A DNA stretch of 64,000 bases from Ophioderma brevispina (GCA_023653785.1 JAMKCH010002916.1:62001-126000); one strand, 5' to 3'. Positions 49,102-59,029 are shown, counted from the stretch's first letter. Translations and numbers: made by a program. The notes: generated by a model from the letters alone, not told the origin.

Positions 49102-49448
49102 CTAGACAGCTATTTGTCTACTGCGTGTAATGGAAAGAGGATGTTGTGGAGGATGTTTGAGAGAAGGATTTGATATCTCTTTATTCGTCTCTCGATTTTC
49201 TGTGACAGCTCCCATGTCTAACGACGAGGATGCCGTGATTTTGGCCTTGCTCGTGCAATTAGGAACAGGAGTGATGTCGAATGAAAAAACAGGAAAATGC
49301 TTACTTTTGCATGTGGTGGATGGTTCTCTAAATTGGTGACAATGGTTTGGTTCTTTTTTAGCTTGTGAAAGACGGTTAGAGTTGGAAAATCTAGTGAGGC
49401 TGGGGGGCAAGTTTGATGGCATAAGTTCCAGTAACTTTTTCTGATTTT
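49102..49448 (-). CDS. Putative coding exon, unknown protein
   Basis: On the minus strand a strong acceptor (TTTCTCTCTTTTTTTTCAG) ends at 49449. It opens into a frame that runs 115 codons to a TAG at 49102. A good donor, AAAA|GTAAGC, lies inside (exon end 49305), which would give a 144 base phase 1-1 exon, a multiple of three. The peptide starts ENQKKLLELMPSNLPPSL and is Ser/Pro/Asn-rich with no domain I recognise. Read to the stop it could instead be a terminal exon, but no AATAAA is seen close downstream. A shorter plus frame (49130-49339) overlaps and has no splice support. Confidence 0.35.
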
Positions 49449-49774
49449 CTGAAAAAAAAGAGAGAAACTTTGTAGTATAATTTATTAATGTGAATATACA
49501 AAAATACAAAATGAGTACAAAATGCCAGGCATACCAAATTTTCAGTTTAATACCACATTGAGTGACCTTTTTTTATCCCCCTGGCTTGAAAAGCAGAGGG
49601 GGATATTGCGAGGGTGCGAATGTCTGTATGTATGTGTATGTATGTGTGTGTTCCAGTTTGGTTAGGTTTTGGTTAGGTTTTTGTTTTTCGCGTCTCCTTC
49701 GAAAAGTTAAGTCCGATTTAAACCATTATCATGCTTTGAGGTATCCGATACGCGATAATATCGGATCCTACGCA

Positions 49775-49918
49775 TGATAATGATAAAATTGGATGATTTG
49801 CGCCCAATATTTATTGGTCTCGCTATGAGTTTTAAAATATTGGGCTCGACTGCATCTCGCCCAATATTTTTGCAACTCGTAGCTCGACCAATAAATTTGG
49901 CTGAATCATCCAATTTTA
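49775..49918. repeat. 144 bp fold-back (palindromic) sequence
   Basis: GATAAAATTGGATGATT at the left pairs with AATCATCCAATTTTATT at the right, and GACCAATAAA and CGCCCAATATTT are also mirrored inside. It sits 14 bases left of the TTAA MITE at 49937. Frames on both strands across it encode mirror-image peptides, a sign of the palindrome. Confidence 0.85.
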
Positions 49919-49936
49919 TTACAGACTTGGCGTTAA

Positions 49937-50283
49937 AGACACTATCAGTGATTTGAAAAATATTTGAAATTTGCAGGAATAGCTTCAAAGTGAAGGATAA
50001 GTCTGTAGAATTCTCATAAGTTACCTTTTCCAGCTGTAGAATTGACAGAAAAGGAAGAAAACGGCAGTGTTCCAAGATACGATCCTCCATTCAATTACGT
50101 GTTGTAGTAAGTGTCCGAACGGACAGTAATGACTAAAATCTCCGATTCTGTCCTTATTAGGTTGCTTCCGGTCTTATCATTTGCAGGGTATAGTAGGCTA
50201 CCTGTACGTGTTACATACATGCAAAAATCTGATTTTTGATGATTTTTTCGGTTTGCTGATTTAGCAAATCACTGATAGTGTCT
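49937..50283 (+). mobile_element. TTAA-flanked MITE, 347 bp, best copy of its family
   Basis: TTAA at 49933-49936 and 50284-50287 flanks a perfect 19-base inverted repeat, AGACACTATCAGTGATTTG. Internally it has the palindrome TGTCCGAACGGACA at 50112-50125. Other copies: 13340-13690, 39250-39594 (minus), 46940-47254 (minus). TTAA duplication suggests piggyBac-type mobilisation. No open frame; the 127-residue minus frame over it is a shadow. Confidence 0.88.
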
Positions 50284-50375
50284 TTAAGGTGCAATAGGGG
50301 TTCCTTCATGTGTGGATGATGTCAAAGGTCATAGACCAAGGTCAAAGGTCATCTGAGATCATGTTCCAGACTGCC
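50284..50375 (+). repeat. Dispersed repeat with an AGGTCA direct repeat
   Basis: GGTGCAATAGGGGTTCCTTC, then ATGTCAAAGGTCA and a perfect AGGTCAAAGGTCA at 50339-50351. Diverged member of the family at 40995-41225, immediately next to the TTAA MITE. Confidence 0.75.
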
Positions 50376-50699
50376 ATCTTGCCAGGGGGATGACACAAGT
50401 TTACTTGCTGTATTTTTTTACATTTGATTCTCATTTTGCTCAGAATTTCCTAGACACTTACTACAATTTGTTTTGCAATAGATCAAAGTCTATATTAAAG
50501 TGACCTTTTTAAGAATTTTGAGAATTTCACTTTGAGTTGCTGGAAATACATCAATATAACTTATAGTTTAGATTGGGTAAAATGAACTTCAACTCATTCA
50601 AGGAGTTAAATAAGGGACATACAACATGTTTTTTGAGTGGAAACACTCTGAAAGAGCAAAACAAGAGACAGGACAAAGACTTCAAAGACGCTCAATCCA

Positions 50700-50765
50700 C
50701 AAACACACACACACATGCATGCGCTATGCACGCATGCATGCACATGCACACACACATACCCCACT
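50700..50765. repeat. (CA)n/ATGC tract
   Basis: ACACACACACATGCATGCG and CATGCATGCACATGCACAC blocks. The overlapping His-rich frames are artefacts. Confidence 0.9.
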
Positions 50766-51096
50766 CAACTCAACTCACAAAGTAACATCACACATACCAC
50801 TTGTTTCAGGGCAAAAAAAATCACTTTCACACTCATTTTAGAGTGAAATTTTACAATAAAATGATTTGTTGTCCTCCATATCACTCTTTCTTTACTCTTT
50901 TTATTTGGTTTACATTTAGAGAGTAAGCCCCTATACAAAGAAATTACTAAATGTTAAAATATTTTTGATCTGTTTCCCCCCAACTGTCAACTCATTTGCT
51001 TGGTTGCATCCCGAGTGATTTATTTCGTACTCATTTGCACGATTTCATCTCAAGTGTGATGGTGACTTCTGTTGTAAATTTCTTACGAGAAATATT

Positions 51097-51545
51097 AAGG
51101 CTTTTCACACTGAGCCATTGATCGATCGACTTTTACGATCGATCGCTATCTGTAGACTTCAAACCAGTCACCAAATTCATTATAGTACTTCGCAAACTCT
51201 GACACACATATCGCTGTTGTGCTTCCTCAAATAACAGCACACATTCGTCCAATAAATGCACTTACGTAAGAGTCTGTCCGCCATGTTGAATTCCTTACTC
51301 AGTCCGTTCAATTTCATGAACGGAAAATTCACAATTTCTGTGCGGAAACAAACCAAGGTGACAAGTCATATCATTTAAAAGATGGCCATGTACCTCAGCA
51401 TTTAAAAAGTCAACTACAACCACTGCCGTAAATGCCTCAAAAAGAAGTATTCGTGAGAGCAGCAGCTCATTAAATCCTTTCTTTTGGAAAACTTCAAAAA
51501 ACAGTGATCAAGTCGATCGATCACCGGCTCAGTGTGAAAAGCCTT
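51097..51545. mobile_element. DNA element with 37 bp inverted ends, 449 bp (Harbinger-like?)
   Basis: Terminal inverted repeat AAGGCTTTTCACACTGAGCC is perfect over 20 bases and continues with TGATCGATCGACTT on both sides. The 3-base flanks ATT (51094-51096, 51546-51548) fit a target duplication. A 3-base duplication with CACACTG near the tips is typical of PIF/Harbinger, but no transposase is present, so this is tentative. Part of a 94-residue minus frame lies inside; no domain recognised. Confidence 0.78.
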
Positions 51546-51550
51546 ATTGT

Positions 51551-51792
51551 CATGTGAATCATTGCAAGAAGGTCTATGTGCAATAACATGCCGTTTGTCA
51601 GAAATTCCCATCAAACATACTATAATGCATGCCAAGTCTTTGATCAATGGCTCTTGAAATGGTTCTTCAGTCACCTGAAGAACCATTTCAAGAGCCACTG
51701 ACTCAAGGAAAGATATTGAGGGTTATCCTAATACATGACAGCACACAGATGTATCACATGGCAGCTATTGCACTTACGACCTTCTTGCATTC
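51551..51792 (-). mobile_element. Opposite-orientation copy of the 21613-21860 palindromic MITE
   Basis: CATTGCAAGAAGGTC at the left faces GACCTTCTTGCAT at the right. The central hairpin (51644-51702) is a near-perfect CTCTTGAAATGGTTCTTCAG pair. It starts 5 bases after the 51097-51545 element ends. The frames starting MALEMVL on both strands are palindrome artefacts. Confidence 0.82.
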
Positions 51793-51849
51793 AAAGGATG
51801 ATAATACTCTTCACAGTATGTTAAAGACACTCAGTATATTGTAGGATGG

Positions 51850-52920
51850 CAGAAGAAGCCCCTATCATATATACCAGCCCTGTAATTCATTCCTCCAGGA
51901 TCCTCCCCTGGGTCTGACAGGGGTGGGGAAACGTTCCAGATGAAGTATACACAATCCATCCATAACCGCCAATCATGCCTGGAAAAGTGGGGAATTTGGG
52001 AATCCCATTACCGGGAAATTTCGATATTTGGAGGGAAATTTTTATACTTAAATAAAGAACTACATAAGAATTGAAGGGAAATTTTGAAATCTTGGGAGGG
52101 AAATTTTGTAATTCTGGAGGTACTAGGGGATCCATCAAGCCTAAAAGGCTCAAAATAAGGTTGAACCCTACTCAGATACACTAAAAGATCTGACAGTGTT
52201 TTAGGTCAATTCGATGGTGCTGGGTTCAAATCTGCTGCATGCAAAATTGATAAGTTGGTGGAAAGTGGTGAAATTCTTGTTTTAAAGGACACTACCCGAT
52301 TTTATGATAAACATAACTTTTTTAATACGATACAAGTATGCACATTTTCAAGAAAATTTCAACGTCAAATAAAAGGTCAGGACATTAAATTTGTTAGATT
52401 TTTTTACTAAAATGGATGAAAACCTCTCGTTAAGTGATTAAATGGGTACTACCTGATTTAAGAGCTAGCAAAGTATTGCACCAACTGCGTGAATATTATT
52501 TGTACCTAAAACCTTTACACATTGATGGTGACAACTTTGTAAATTTTATTTCAAACAGTTGTGCATTTAAATTAGTTCAAAATACCTATGAAGAATCATC
52601 AAATATATCTATATAGGCCATGATATTTAAGGCAGCTATTTTCGCTGCTCGAAAGCAAGTAAAATTAGTACAAGAATAATAACACCAACGCGCAGCTTTA
52701 TTGTGCAAGCGCTGGAGTCTTTTGAGGTCCAATTTCATTATACATTTGATCCATTGGCGTATAAACCAGACATTTTCATTTGATTGGTGTTACCCGATCT
52801 ACTTTAATATAGTGCTGACCCAATTTGTTTTCATTAATCTTGTGCGATGAAAGAAAAACAAAATAAAAAGCATCATACTATATATAATTTGCCGAATATT
52901 GTATGTGTATATATGAATGT
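51850..52920. other. No gene recognised
   Basis: GGGAAATTT-type words recur at 52014-52105 (GGGAAATTTCGATATTTGG and relatives), a short degenerate tandem. TTACCCGAT/CTACCCGAT occurs at 52300 and 52790. A small CCTAACCCTAACCCCC patch is at 52938-52953. Confidence 0.4.
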
Positions 52921-52989
52921 ATATAAACACCCTAAAACCTAACCCTAACCCCCGGGAGGACACTCCCATCTTAAAAGTGATGCGTATGT

Positions 52990-53120
52990 AGCTGTTAAGA
53001 CCAGGCCCGTATGCGGGGGGGGGGGGGGGGGGGCAAAAGGTCCACTTTTTGCTCGATATATGATAGAAAGGGTTTAGAGAAATTTTTACAAGAAAGTCCA
53101 CTTTTTGGTGATGAGACGTT
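52990..53120 (-). repeat. AAAAGTGGAC-unit repeat with long G run
   Basis: Inverted copy of the 29104-29320 family. The G run at about 53016-53033 is over 15 bases and its length is likely unreliable. Confidence 0.7.
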
Positions 53121-53129
53121 CTTAGGAGC

Positions 53130-53440
53130 ACCAGTATACGTGACCGTTTCCCAGACTGTAGTTCGCTAAAAAAGATCTGTTTTGGAATACGAGAATCCTC
53201 CATTCTGACCATATGACCGGACCATCTGAGTTGATATTTCATCAGCATGGTATGGATACTCATCATGTTGGATCGTGTAAGAACTTCTTTGTCTGGAATC
53301 TTGTCTTGTCGCCTAATCCTGAGAATCTTCCTCAAGCAGTTTAGATGGAAGCGATTCAGAGATCTGGCATGTCGTTGGTACAGTCCAGTTTCGCAGCATA
53401 AAGTAACGTTGGCATAACAATAACTGGGTCGTCATTGGTC
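53130..53440 (-). pseudogene. LINE C-terminal part (3' half of a split copy)
   Basis: On the minus strand: MPTLLY, a frameshift, then QRHARSLNRFH, LRKILRIRRQDKIPD, SIHTMLMKYQLRWSGHMVRM and FSELQ. This is the region after the RT palm in a widespread LINE family. It continues the reading of 55105-55800, from which it is separated by the 53441-55100 insertion. The 178-residue minus frame covers part of it, then runs into unrelated repeats. Confidence 0.85.
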
Positions 53441-55100
53441 GAATTTATTAATACGAATAAAAAAATTCGTCCCTTGGCCATGGGCGCCGCCTTTAGACAT
53501 TATAGCTACAGCTGTATAAGAGCTGTTGAGATCAGTGATAGCTGATGGGAGTGCGGAACTTGGGTGTCTGATTGAAAATGAGATGGGGGATTTTGAGGAG
53601 GACAGAGAGAGCACATGATGAGCGCGATGTGTGGTGTGAAGTGATTGGACATATGAAGACTGATACTTGATGCAGAGGTTGGTTTTGGAAGAGGCGATGG
53701 ACGGTTGGTGGGCGAAGGCGAATAGTGTACGTTGGTATGGGCATGTTGTTGAGGAAGGAATGACGAGCATGTGTTAATAAGTCTTTTGAGTTCGATGTGA
53801 GCGGTTTGAGGAGGAGGGGACGTCCAAAGAAGACACTGGAAGTAAACAAGTGGTAGGAGGAGTAGGAGGGTTGGGTTGAGGAGGAGGATGCATTTAATGG
53901 GTTTGAAATGGAAGAAGGAGTCAGGGCGGTTTGCTGCAAATGGGAGGTGAATCCGCCACCCCCGTTGACTTGGAACCAAAACCGGATTTAAAACTTTGGT
54001 TTAGTATTAGTAGTAGTAGTACTAGCACCATACTATAGCACACAATAATAGACATGTTTTTAATAATTATGAACTATGTTCCCCTGACAAATATTTTGCA
54101 CAATGCAATATTCTGAATTATGCTGTATGTAATGAGACCATAATATAGAAAATATTAACCGACGGAAATAAAAATCAATCGACGGAAAGTCATGTTGTGA
54201 ATGTTGTGTACTGAAAAGTAGGTGAGATCTTTGGAGAGTTAAAATGCGGTGAGTTTAACTTCAAAAGCAACGCATACTTGAAGTATTATATTTAGCAAAC
54301 GCTGTGATGTAACGTGTTGTAGTGATTACGTGGAAATGTTTGTACTTGAAATGGGGAGTCATTTGAGAGTTAGAATATGATGAGTTGGTTAACCAGGTTC
54401 AGATTATTAGAAGATTACGTTAAGAAAAATTGGTGATGTGGTGTGGGTTTTATGACTGGTGTTAATGTTTACCTTTTGAATTAGGGCAGGTTATTCCATG
54501 AGTTTAAATATGGCGAGTTACCCAAGAGTATAAAGTTTTTTTTCTGTTTGCTCTTTCCCCAACATTACTTTTCAAATATTAAAATAGTACGTTAGTATAA
54601 AATATACTACCCTCCCTATACTTGGACAATACAAACCCTTTTTATTTCTTCGTAACCCACCAAACCAGAATGTTTTACCAAACCAACTCTTGCCATACTC
54701 TGAAATTAACTCACCATATTTAAAATTTACAACTTGAAAACTCCACAAAAAGGCCTTCAAATTTTAGTAGGGTTTTCAAACCATCCCCAATAAATCAACA
54801 TAAGACGTCCACATCCCAAACTTTTGCCATATCTAACTCCTGCCATAATGACTAACTCACACATATTTGACCGTCTCTTAGTGACTACCCCACTTAAAGT
54901 ACAAACATTCCCAACTCGCCAATATAATAAAACAATCATATGTTGCCAAACAATACTCTTAAACTCTTCCCACCTCCCTGGACTGAATCTCACCATAGTT
55001 TTAATGCTCCAAATTTTCCTTGTCTGCCTGCAATGATGGCAGCCACCAATGCTGAAAATGACGAATAAATTTTTCGTATTTTTTTTATTCGGTCTTATCA
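53441..55100. mobile_element. 1.66 kb insertion splitting a LINE
   Basis: It interrupts the LINE between TKLKV and MPTLLY. Its two edges are imperfect inverted repeats of about 36 bases (GGTCGAATTTATTAATACG at the left, and reversed GACCGAATAAAAAAAATACG at the right). Possible target duplication ACCAGTT/ACCCAGTT (minus reading). Inside are the plus LINE tail at 53505-54025 and, from 54200 to 55000, diverged GAGTTA-ATATGG units that switch orientation near 54570. No transposase recognised. Confidence 0.65.
53505..54025 (+). pseudogene. LINE 3' end, plus strand
   Basis: RWYGHV at 53730-53747, GRPKKT at 53818-53835, then RVG and EEDAF-like codons, a CCACCCCCGTTG motif, GGATTTAAAACTTTGG and a (TAG)n tail. 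Same family as 9540-10990 and 43913-44195. 5'-truncated and broken by stops. The 112, 157 and 135-residue minus frames over it are antisense shadows. Confidence 0.83.
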
Positions 55101-55104
55101 ACTG

Positions 55105-55800
55105 GTGTTGGTAGGGCTATACTTTGAGCTTGGTGTCAATTGCGATACCGTCTCTTTCCAATACCATCCCTGCGCATGCCGACAAAGGCGGATCAAAGGG
55201 CATCACTGGCTTAGCGATCCTGTTTGTTAACTTCTTAACTCGATGTAGAACGAAACGGGATGGTAACTCCCCAATGTAAGTTTGCAGCATGAAGCTTTTC
55301 ATTATTGACAGTGATTTTTGGTTCAACATAGGGCTTACCACCATGAGTTTTGTTGGTTACTGTGTGGTCATCCGAACTTGACAAAGGCCGATGAGAACAG
55401 ATTTCAGTGTTTGCATATCCATCTTCTGAGCCATCAGCAAGAGCACTGTTCATCGTTACGGCAAAGCTCACATGAAGTTCCTTCTGAAACTTAATTGGTT
55501 TTTGCCTAGGTTGAGCGAACACACATCAAAACTTTCATTGTTAAATTTTGAATGCCATGGAGTCCATTTGTGAAAGCATACTGAAGCATCGCTGAGAACA
55601 TCATGCTGAATAGTATTGGTGCTACACACAACCTTGTTTGACCGATTTGGTGCCTGGAAAGCTGGCAAGATGATGCTTCTTTTGGATCTTGTACACTTGC
55701 TATCAATGGCCATCATGAAACTGGCGCAGCCATGTTGATGATTTGTCCCCTGGGCAACCAAATTTGGACATGATTTTCCACAACCCCTTTACAGCAGACT
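55105..55800 (-). pseudogene. LINE reverse transcriptase palm part (5' half of a split copy)
   Basis: On the minus strand, across frameshifts: VKQGCV (about 55629), APILFSMMFSAMLQYAF, AKTKLSFRRN, MDMQTL, MLNQKSLSI, TYIGELPSRF, then IAIDTKLKV (about 55117). The order matches LINE RT from the G.KQGCV..PxLF motif to the thumb. The catalytic ADD box is lost (the frame shifts there). Together with 53130-53440 this was one element before the insertion. Confidence 0.8.
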
Positions 55801-56024
55801 GAATTAAATGCCTTTGTCTGAATCGAAAAGGTTAGATATATTCTAAATTTTTTGCTCTTGGTGCTTCTGTTGGAGTTGACGCGCAGCAAAAGTCATATCG
55901 GTGGTACCATGATTTTTTTCTACACCTGCACTGACTCTAAGGTAGAAGATCCTCCTCCTCAAGGTGACAGATGAGACGGTTTAGGATAATATGGAGCTAT
56001 GGGCCGTTCTGCTGCTAGACTATA

Positions 56025-56770
56025 GCACCCTCAAATTCACCAAAACACCTCTTAACTTTGTAGTAAAATTTAGATGATCTTGTGGGGCATGTTTAAAATT
56101 TTATCTTTAAACAAAATAAAGGAAATCTGGCTGGTATTCACCTTTTTAGAAATCCACTTTCCCACCAACGTGGGTGATTTGTATGGTGTCTATTTGAATT
56201 CAACACCCTCAACACTTTTTAAACCGTTAGTCACAATTAGTGTCTTGCCGCTCCTTTGATAACGTATTGTAAAAAGAAAATAAGAAAAATCGAGTAGTTC
56301 CCCTTTAAAATCCACTTTTCACTAATGTGGTGCTTTTGTATGGTGTCTATTAAAATCAGCATCCCTCAATGTCCTAAAACATCTTCTTTAAACCAGTTTA
56401 GTCCAAAATTAGTGGTACTTTCGCATCGTTTGATACGCAGAATTTAAAAAAAATAAGAAATTTTTTTTTTTTTTTTTTTTTTAAACACTTTTTCACTAAT
56501 GTGGGTGCTTTGTATGTTGTCTATTTGAAACAGCACCCTCAAGGGCCTAAAACACGTCTTAACCTTTTAGGGTGCGAGAAATTAGTGTATCTTTTCGCTG
56601 GTTTGATAACGCTATATTTAAAAAAATATTGTTAAAAACGGGTATTCCCCTTTAATCCACTTTCCACCAACTTGGCAATTTTGCATGGTTCATATTCGAA
56701 ATCAGCAACCCTCGAATTGTCCAAAAACACTTCCTTAAACCTTTTAGTGTGCTTGAGTAGGGTTCCCTCA
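56025..56770. repeat. Tandem array, about 170 bp unit, about 4.5 copies
   Basis: Each unit has CCACTTT-CAC-AA-GTGGGTG, TTTGTATGGTGTCTATTTGA, CAGCACCCTCAA, CCTAAAACAC-TCTTAAACC and TTTGATAACG. Unit landmarks fall at about 56150, 56319, 56484 and 56655 (spacings 169, 165, 171). Units are clearly diverged, so this is an old array. A T run at 56460-56482 lies within it. Confidence 0.88.
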
Positions 56771-56817
56771 AATATGTCAACCATGATCCCCTCCTAAGGG
56801 AAATGGTGGATTGTATT

Positions 56818-56974
56818 AGGGGCGGATCCAGGAATTTGAAAAACGTCAAAAGTACCTGGGGGCTGAAAGGCTGTACTGGTCCCAAATAGCTCAAAATGGC
56901 TGATTTGCAAAGAATTTGCAGAATTACCGGGAGGGGCGCGCGCCCCCTCCGCCCTCCCTCCCTGGATCCGCGGG
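56818..56974 (+). mobile_element. GCGGATCC-ended MITE, 157 bp
   Basis: GGGGCGGATCCAGG at the left faces CCTGGATCCGC at the right. The interior matches the reverse of 40676-40821 (AATTTGAAAAA, GGGGGCTGAAAGGCTG, GAATTACCGGGAGG, GCGCGCGC). Overlapping minus frames are shadows. Confidence 0.82.
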
Positions 56975-57202
56975 CATGGTATTCCTGGGAAATTTTGCAT
57001 TTTTCCATGCCCGCCACCATTGGCATGTTTACCAATTTTTAAGAAATGTTTTCAAATACAAAAGCTTAACGTAAATTGAATGCATCAAAGGAAAGTTACT
57101 TTGTGATGTTTGTAGCTCTCAGGAAAATCTCAAGTCATTGAGTTGGATTAATACCAAAGCTTTGCTTCTATTTGTTGTCATTCAGTGGGTATAATTCCTG
57201 GG

Positions 57203-57300
57203 AAAGAACGGTGTATTGTAATGGAATGGTTGCACCAGGCATGCAATTAAAACTTCAACGCTGGCGTGATTTGTCGCGGCTAGGAATAAGTGGACGATGG
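57203..57300. repeat. Paired repeat, copy A (see 58932-59025)
   Basis: GGTGTATTGTAATGG and CCAGGCATGCAATTAAAACTTC are shared with 58932-59025 in the same orientation and spacing, with further similarity through the -GCTG-CG-ATTTG-CGC stretch. Unknown family. Confidence 0.75.
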
Positions 57301-57984
57301 ATGGATACTGACGTCCATTAACAATGCCGGCCTTTGGGAATCGCAATTTATGTCATTTAATCTGTATTATCGAAAGACAATATGTAGAGAATCTGAAATT
57401 GTTGGATCAGCGAGATGATGGGAATTATTTTAAATTGGAAGCAGAAATGATGGCTGAATGAGCATTGGGTTTAACAATCATTTTTTGTGTTGAAGTGAGG
57501 AACCGAAAAGCATGAGATTTTAACTGTTATAGCAATGACACACAATTTCTCAAGAAATTTGAAAAAAAAACATTAAATTTGTGCTCTAAAACAAGAAATT
57601 CTACCACAAAAAGCTCACCCCATTTCAATTTCATCAATAGAAATTTTCATGCTCCATGCAGTACTAAAAATAAAGAGCAGATGATGTTTATTTTGTGTAA
57701 AGGTCTATGTAAGACAGTTCACAATTGCAATTTTACACAAACACAAACAAAGCGGTTTAAACGGCAAATCAAGGAAATTAATCCTGCAAAAATTTAACGT
57801 TTTGCGTGGTTCACACAACTTTCTGGAATGAGGAATAAACTATGGGTATAGGTTTTTTTTTTTGACTCACATAACTGTGTTGTTCTTGTTGATTCCAATC
57901 CACAAAATTTGATGGTTGTTTTTGAAACAAATATGGAACTCTGAGCGACTGTATTGGATGCTTTGAGGACCCCCCCAGGGTTGA

Positions 57985-58320
57985 GGTTGTTATTGATGAT
58001 GATGGATGATGATGATGGTGCTGGTAGATGCATGATGATACTATGCCCTGATAGGCAATGATGATTGATATGGCGATGATGATGTGCTATATGATCCTGG
58101 CTGGCGATTCTGCTGTTCTGCACTGATACCATGGCCCATGCTGCTGGTGCTGCTGACTTATACTGGCGCTGCCCTGATTGCGGCGATGATGATGGCGATG
58201 ATCATGGTCATAGACGATGATGATCATGATGATTCATGATGATCAGGATGGCATGATGATGATCATGATGATTACAGTGATGAGGCAATGACATGATGAG
58301 GTGATGACCATGACGGCATC
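57985..58320. repeat. Degenerate (GAT)n / (ATG)n tract
   Basis: About 335 bases built from GATGAT, TGATGA and CATGATGATC blocks with CTG-rich interruptions. The His/Ile/Ser frame on the minus strand is an artefact. Confidence 0.92.
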
Positions 58321-58931
58321 TGTTATAGTATTTCTAATTTTGGATTAATAATTTTTTTTCTTATTTGTTTTCTTTCTTCTCGATTTTTTGTTTGCCTGGT
58401 AGTCAAGGAATATAAAATAAAAAGCCGACCTGCCATCCCTAATTTTTTTAGTTGTAAGCCCGTCATGCTAGACCAACTTCGTTTTTTAAGAAGCCGTGAG
58501 GGAACCTTACTGATTACAAAAAGGGAGTTACTACCAGAAAGAATCTTTCTCAATTGCATACTTTCCTGCTGTGCCAAAAGTGACACAGATTAAGTAAAAT
58601 CTTGTGCAATTTTTACAACATGGCAATTTCACCAATCGGAGGGGATCTGTCACATTCACAGACTGTGAGCAACTTTATTCCACTTAGCATCCTATCCTAA
58701 CCAATTTAGAGGCATATTGTCAAATTCAGGCAATTTCCAGGGTATTCCACACTGACAGTAAGGCTTTTAATGGGGTCTATTTGGATGGAAGTTAAGCTCG
58801 AAGAAAAACTGCGCACGAAGGAACCGATGACCGTAAGAGCAGAGACTTCTTCAGGGGGTCTCTGCGGGGGGGGGTTTGTTGTAAAAATCCTTGCTGTCGT
58901 TCCTTGCGTACATTTGTGTAATTCCATGTGA

Positions 58932-59025
58932 AAGAAAAGGTGTATTGTAATGGCATTGTCGCCCAGGCATGCAATTAAAACTTCACACGCTGCGGAATTT
59001 GCCGCTGTTAGGACATGGATGAGGA
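58932..59025. repeat. Paired repeat, copy B (see 57203-57300)
   Basis: GGTGTATTGTAATGGCATTG and CCCAGGCATGCAATTAAAAC, the second copy about 1.7 kb downstream in direct orientation. Confidence 0.75.
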
Positions 59026-59029
59026 CAGC

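Noticed and set aside
52300..52800. Possible TTAA MITE with TACCCGAT ends
   Set aside because: The TACCCGAT words are in direct, not inverted, orientation, so no terminal inverted repeat is supported.
52938..52953. CCTAACCCTAACCCCC telomere-like patch
   Set aside because: Only two full CCCTAA-type units; too short to call an interstitial telomere.
53432..53979. Minus-strand frames of 112, 157 and 135 residues
   Set aside because: They overlap each other in different frames and lie antisense to a recognisable plus-strand LINE tail; their Ser/Pro/His richness follows from the G-rich template.
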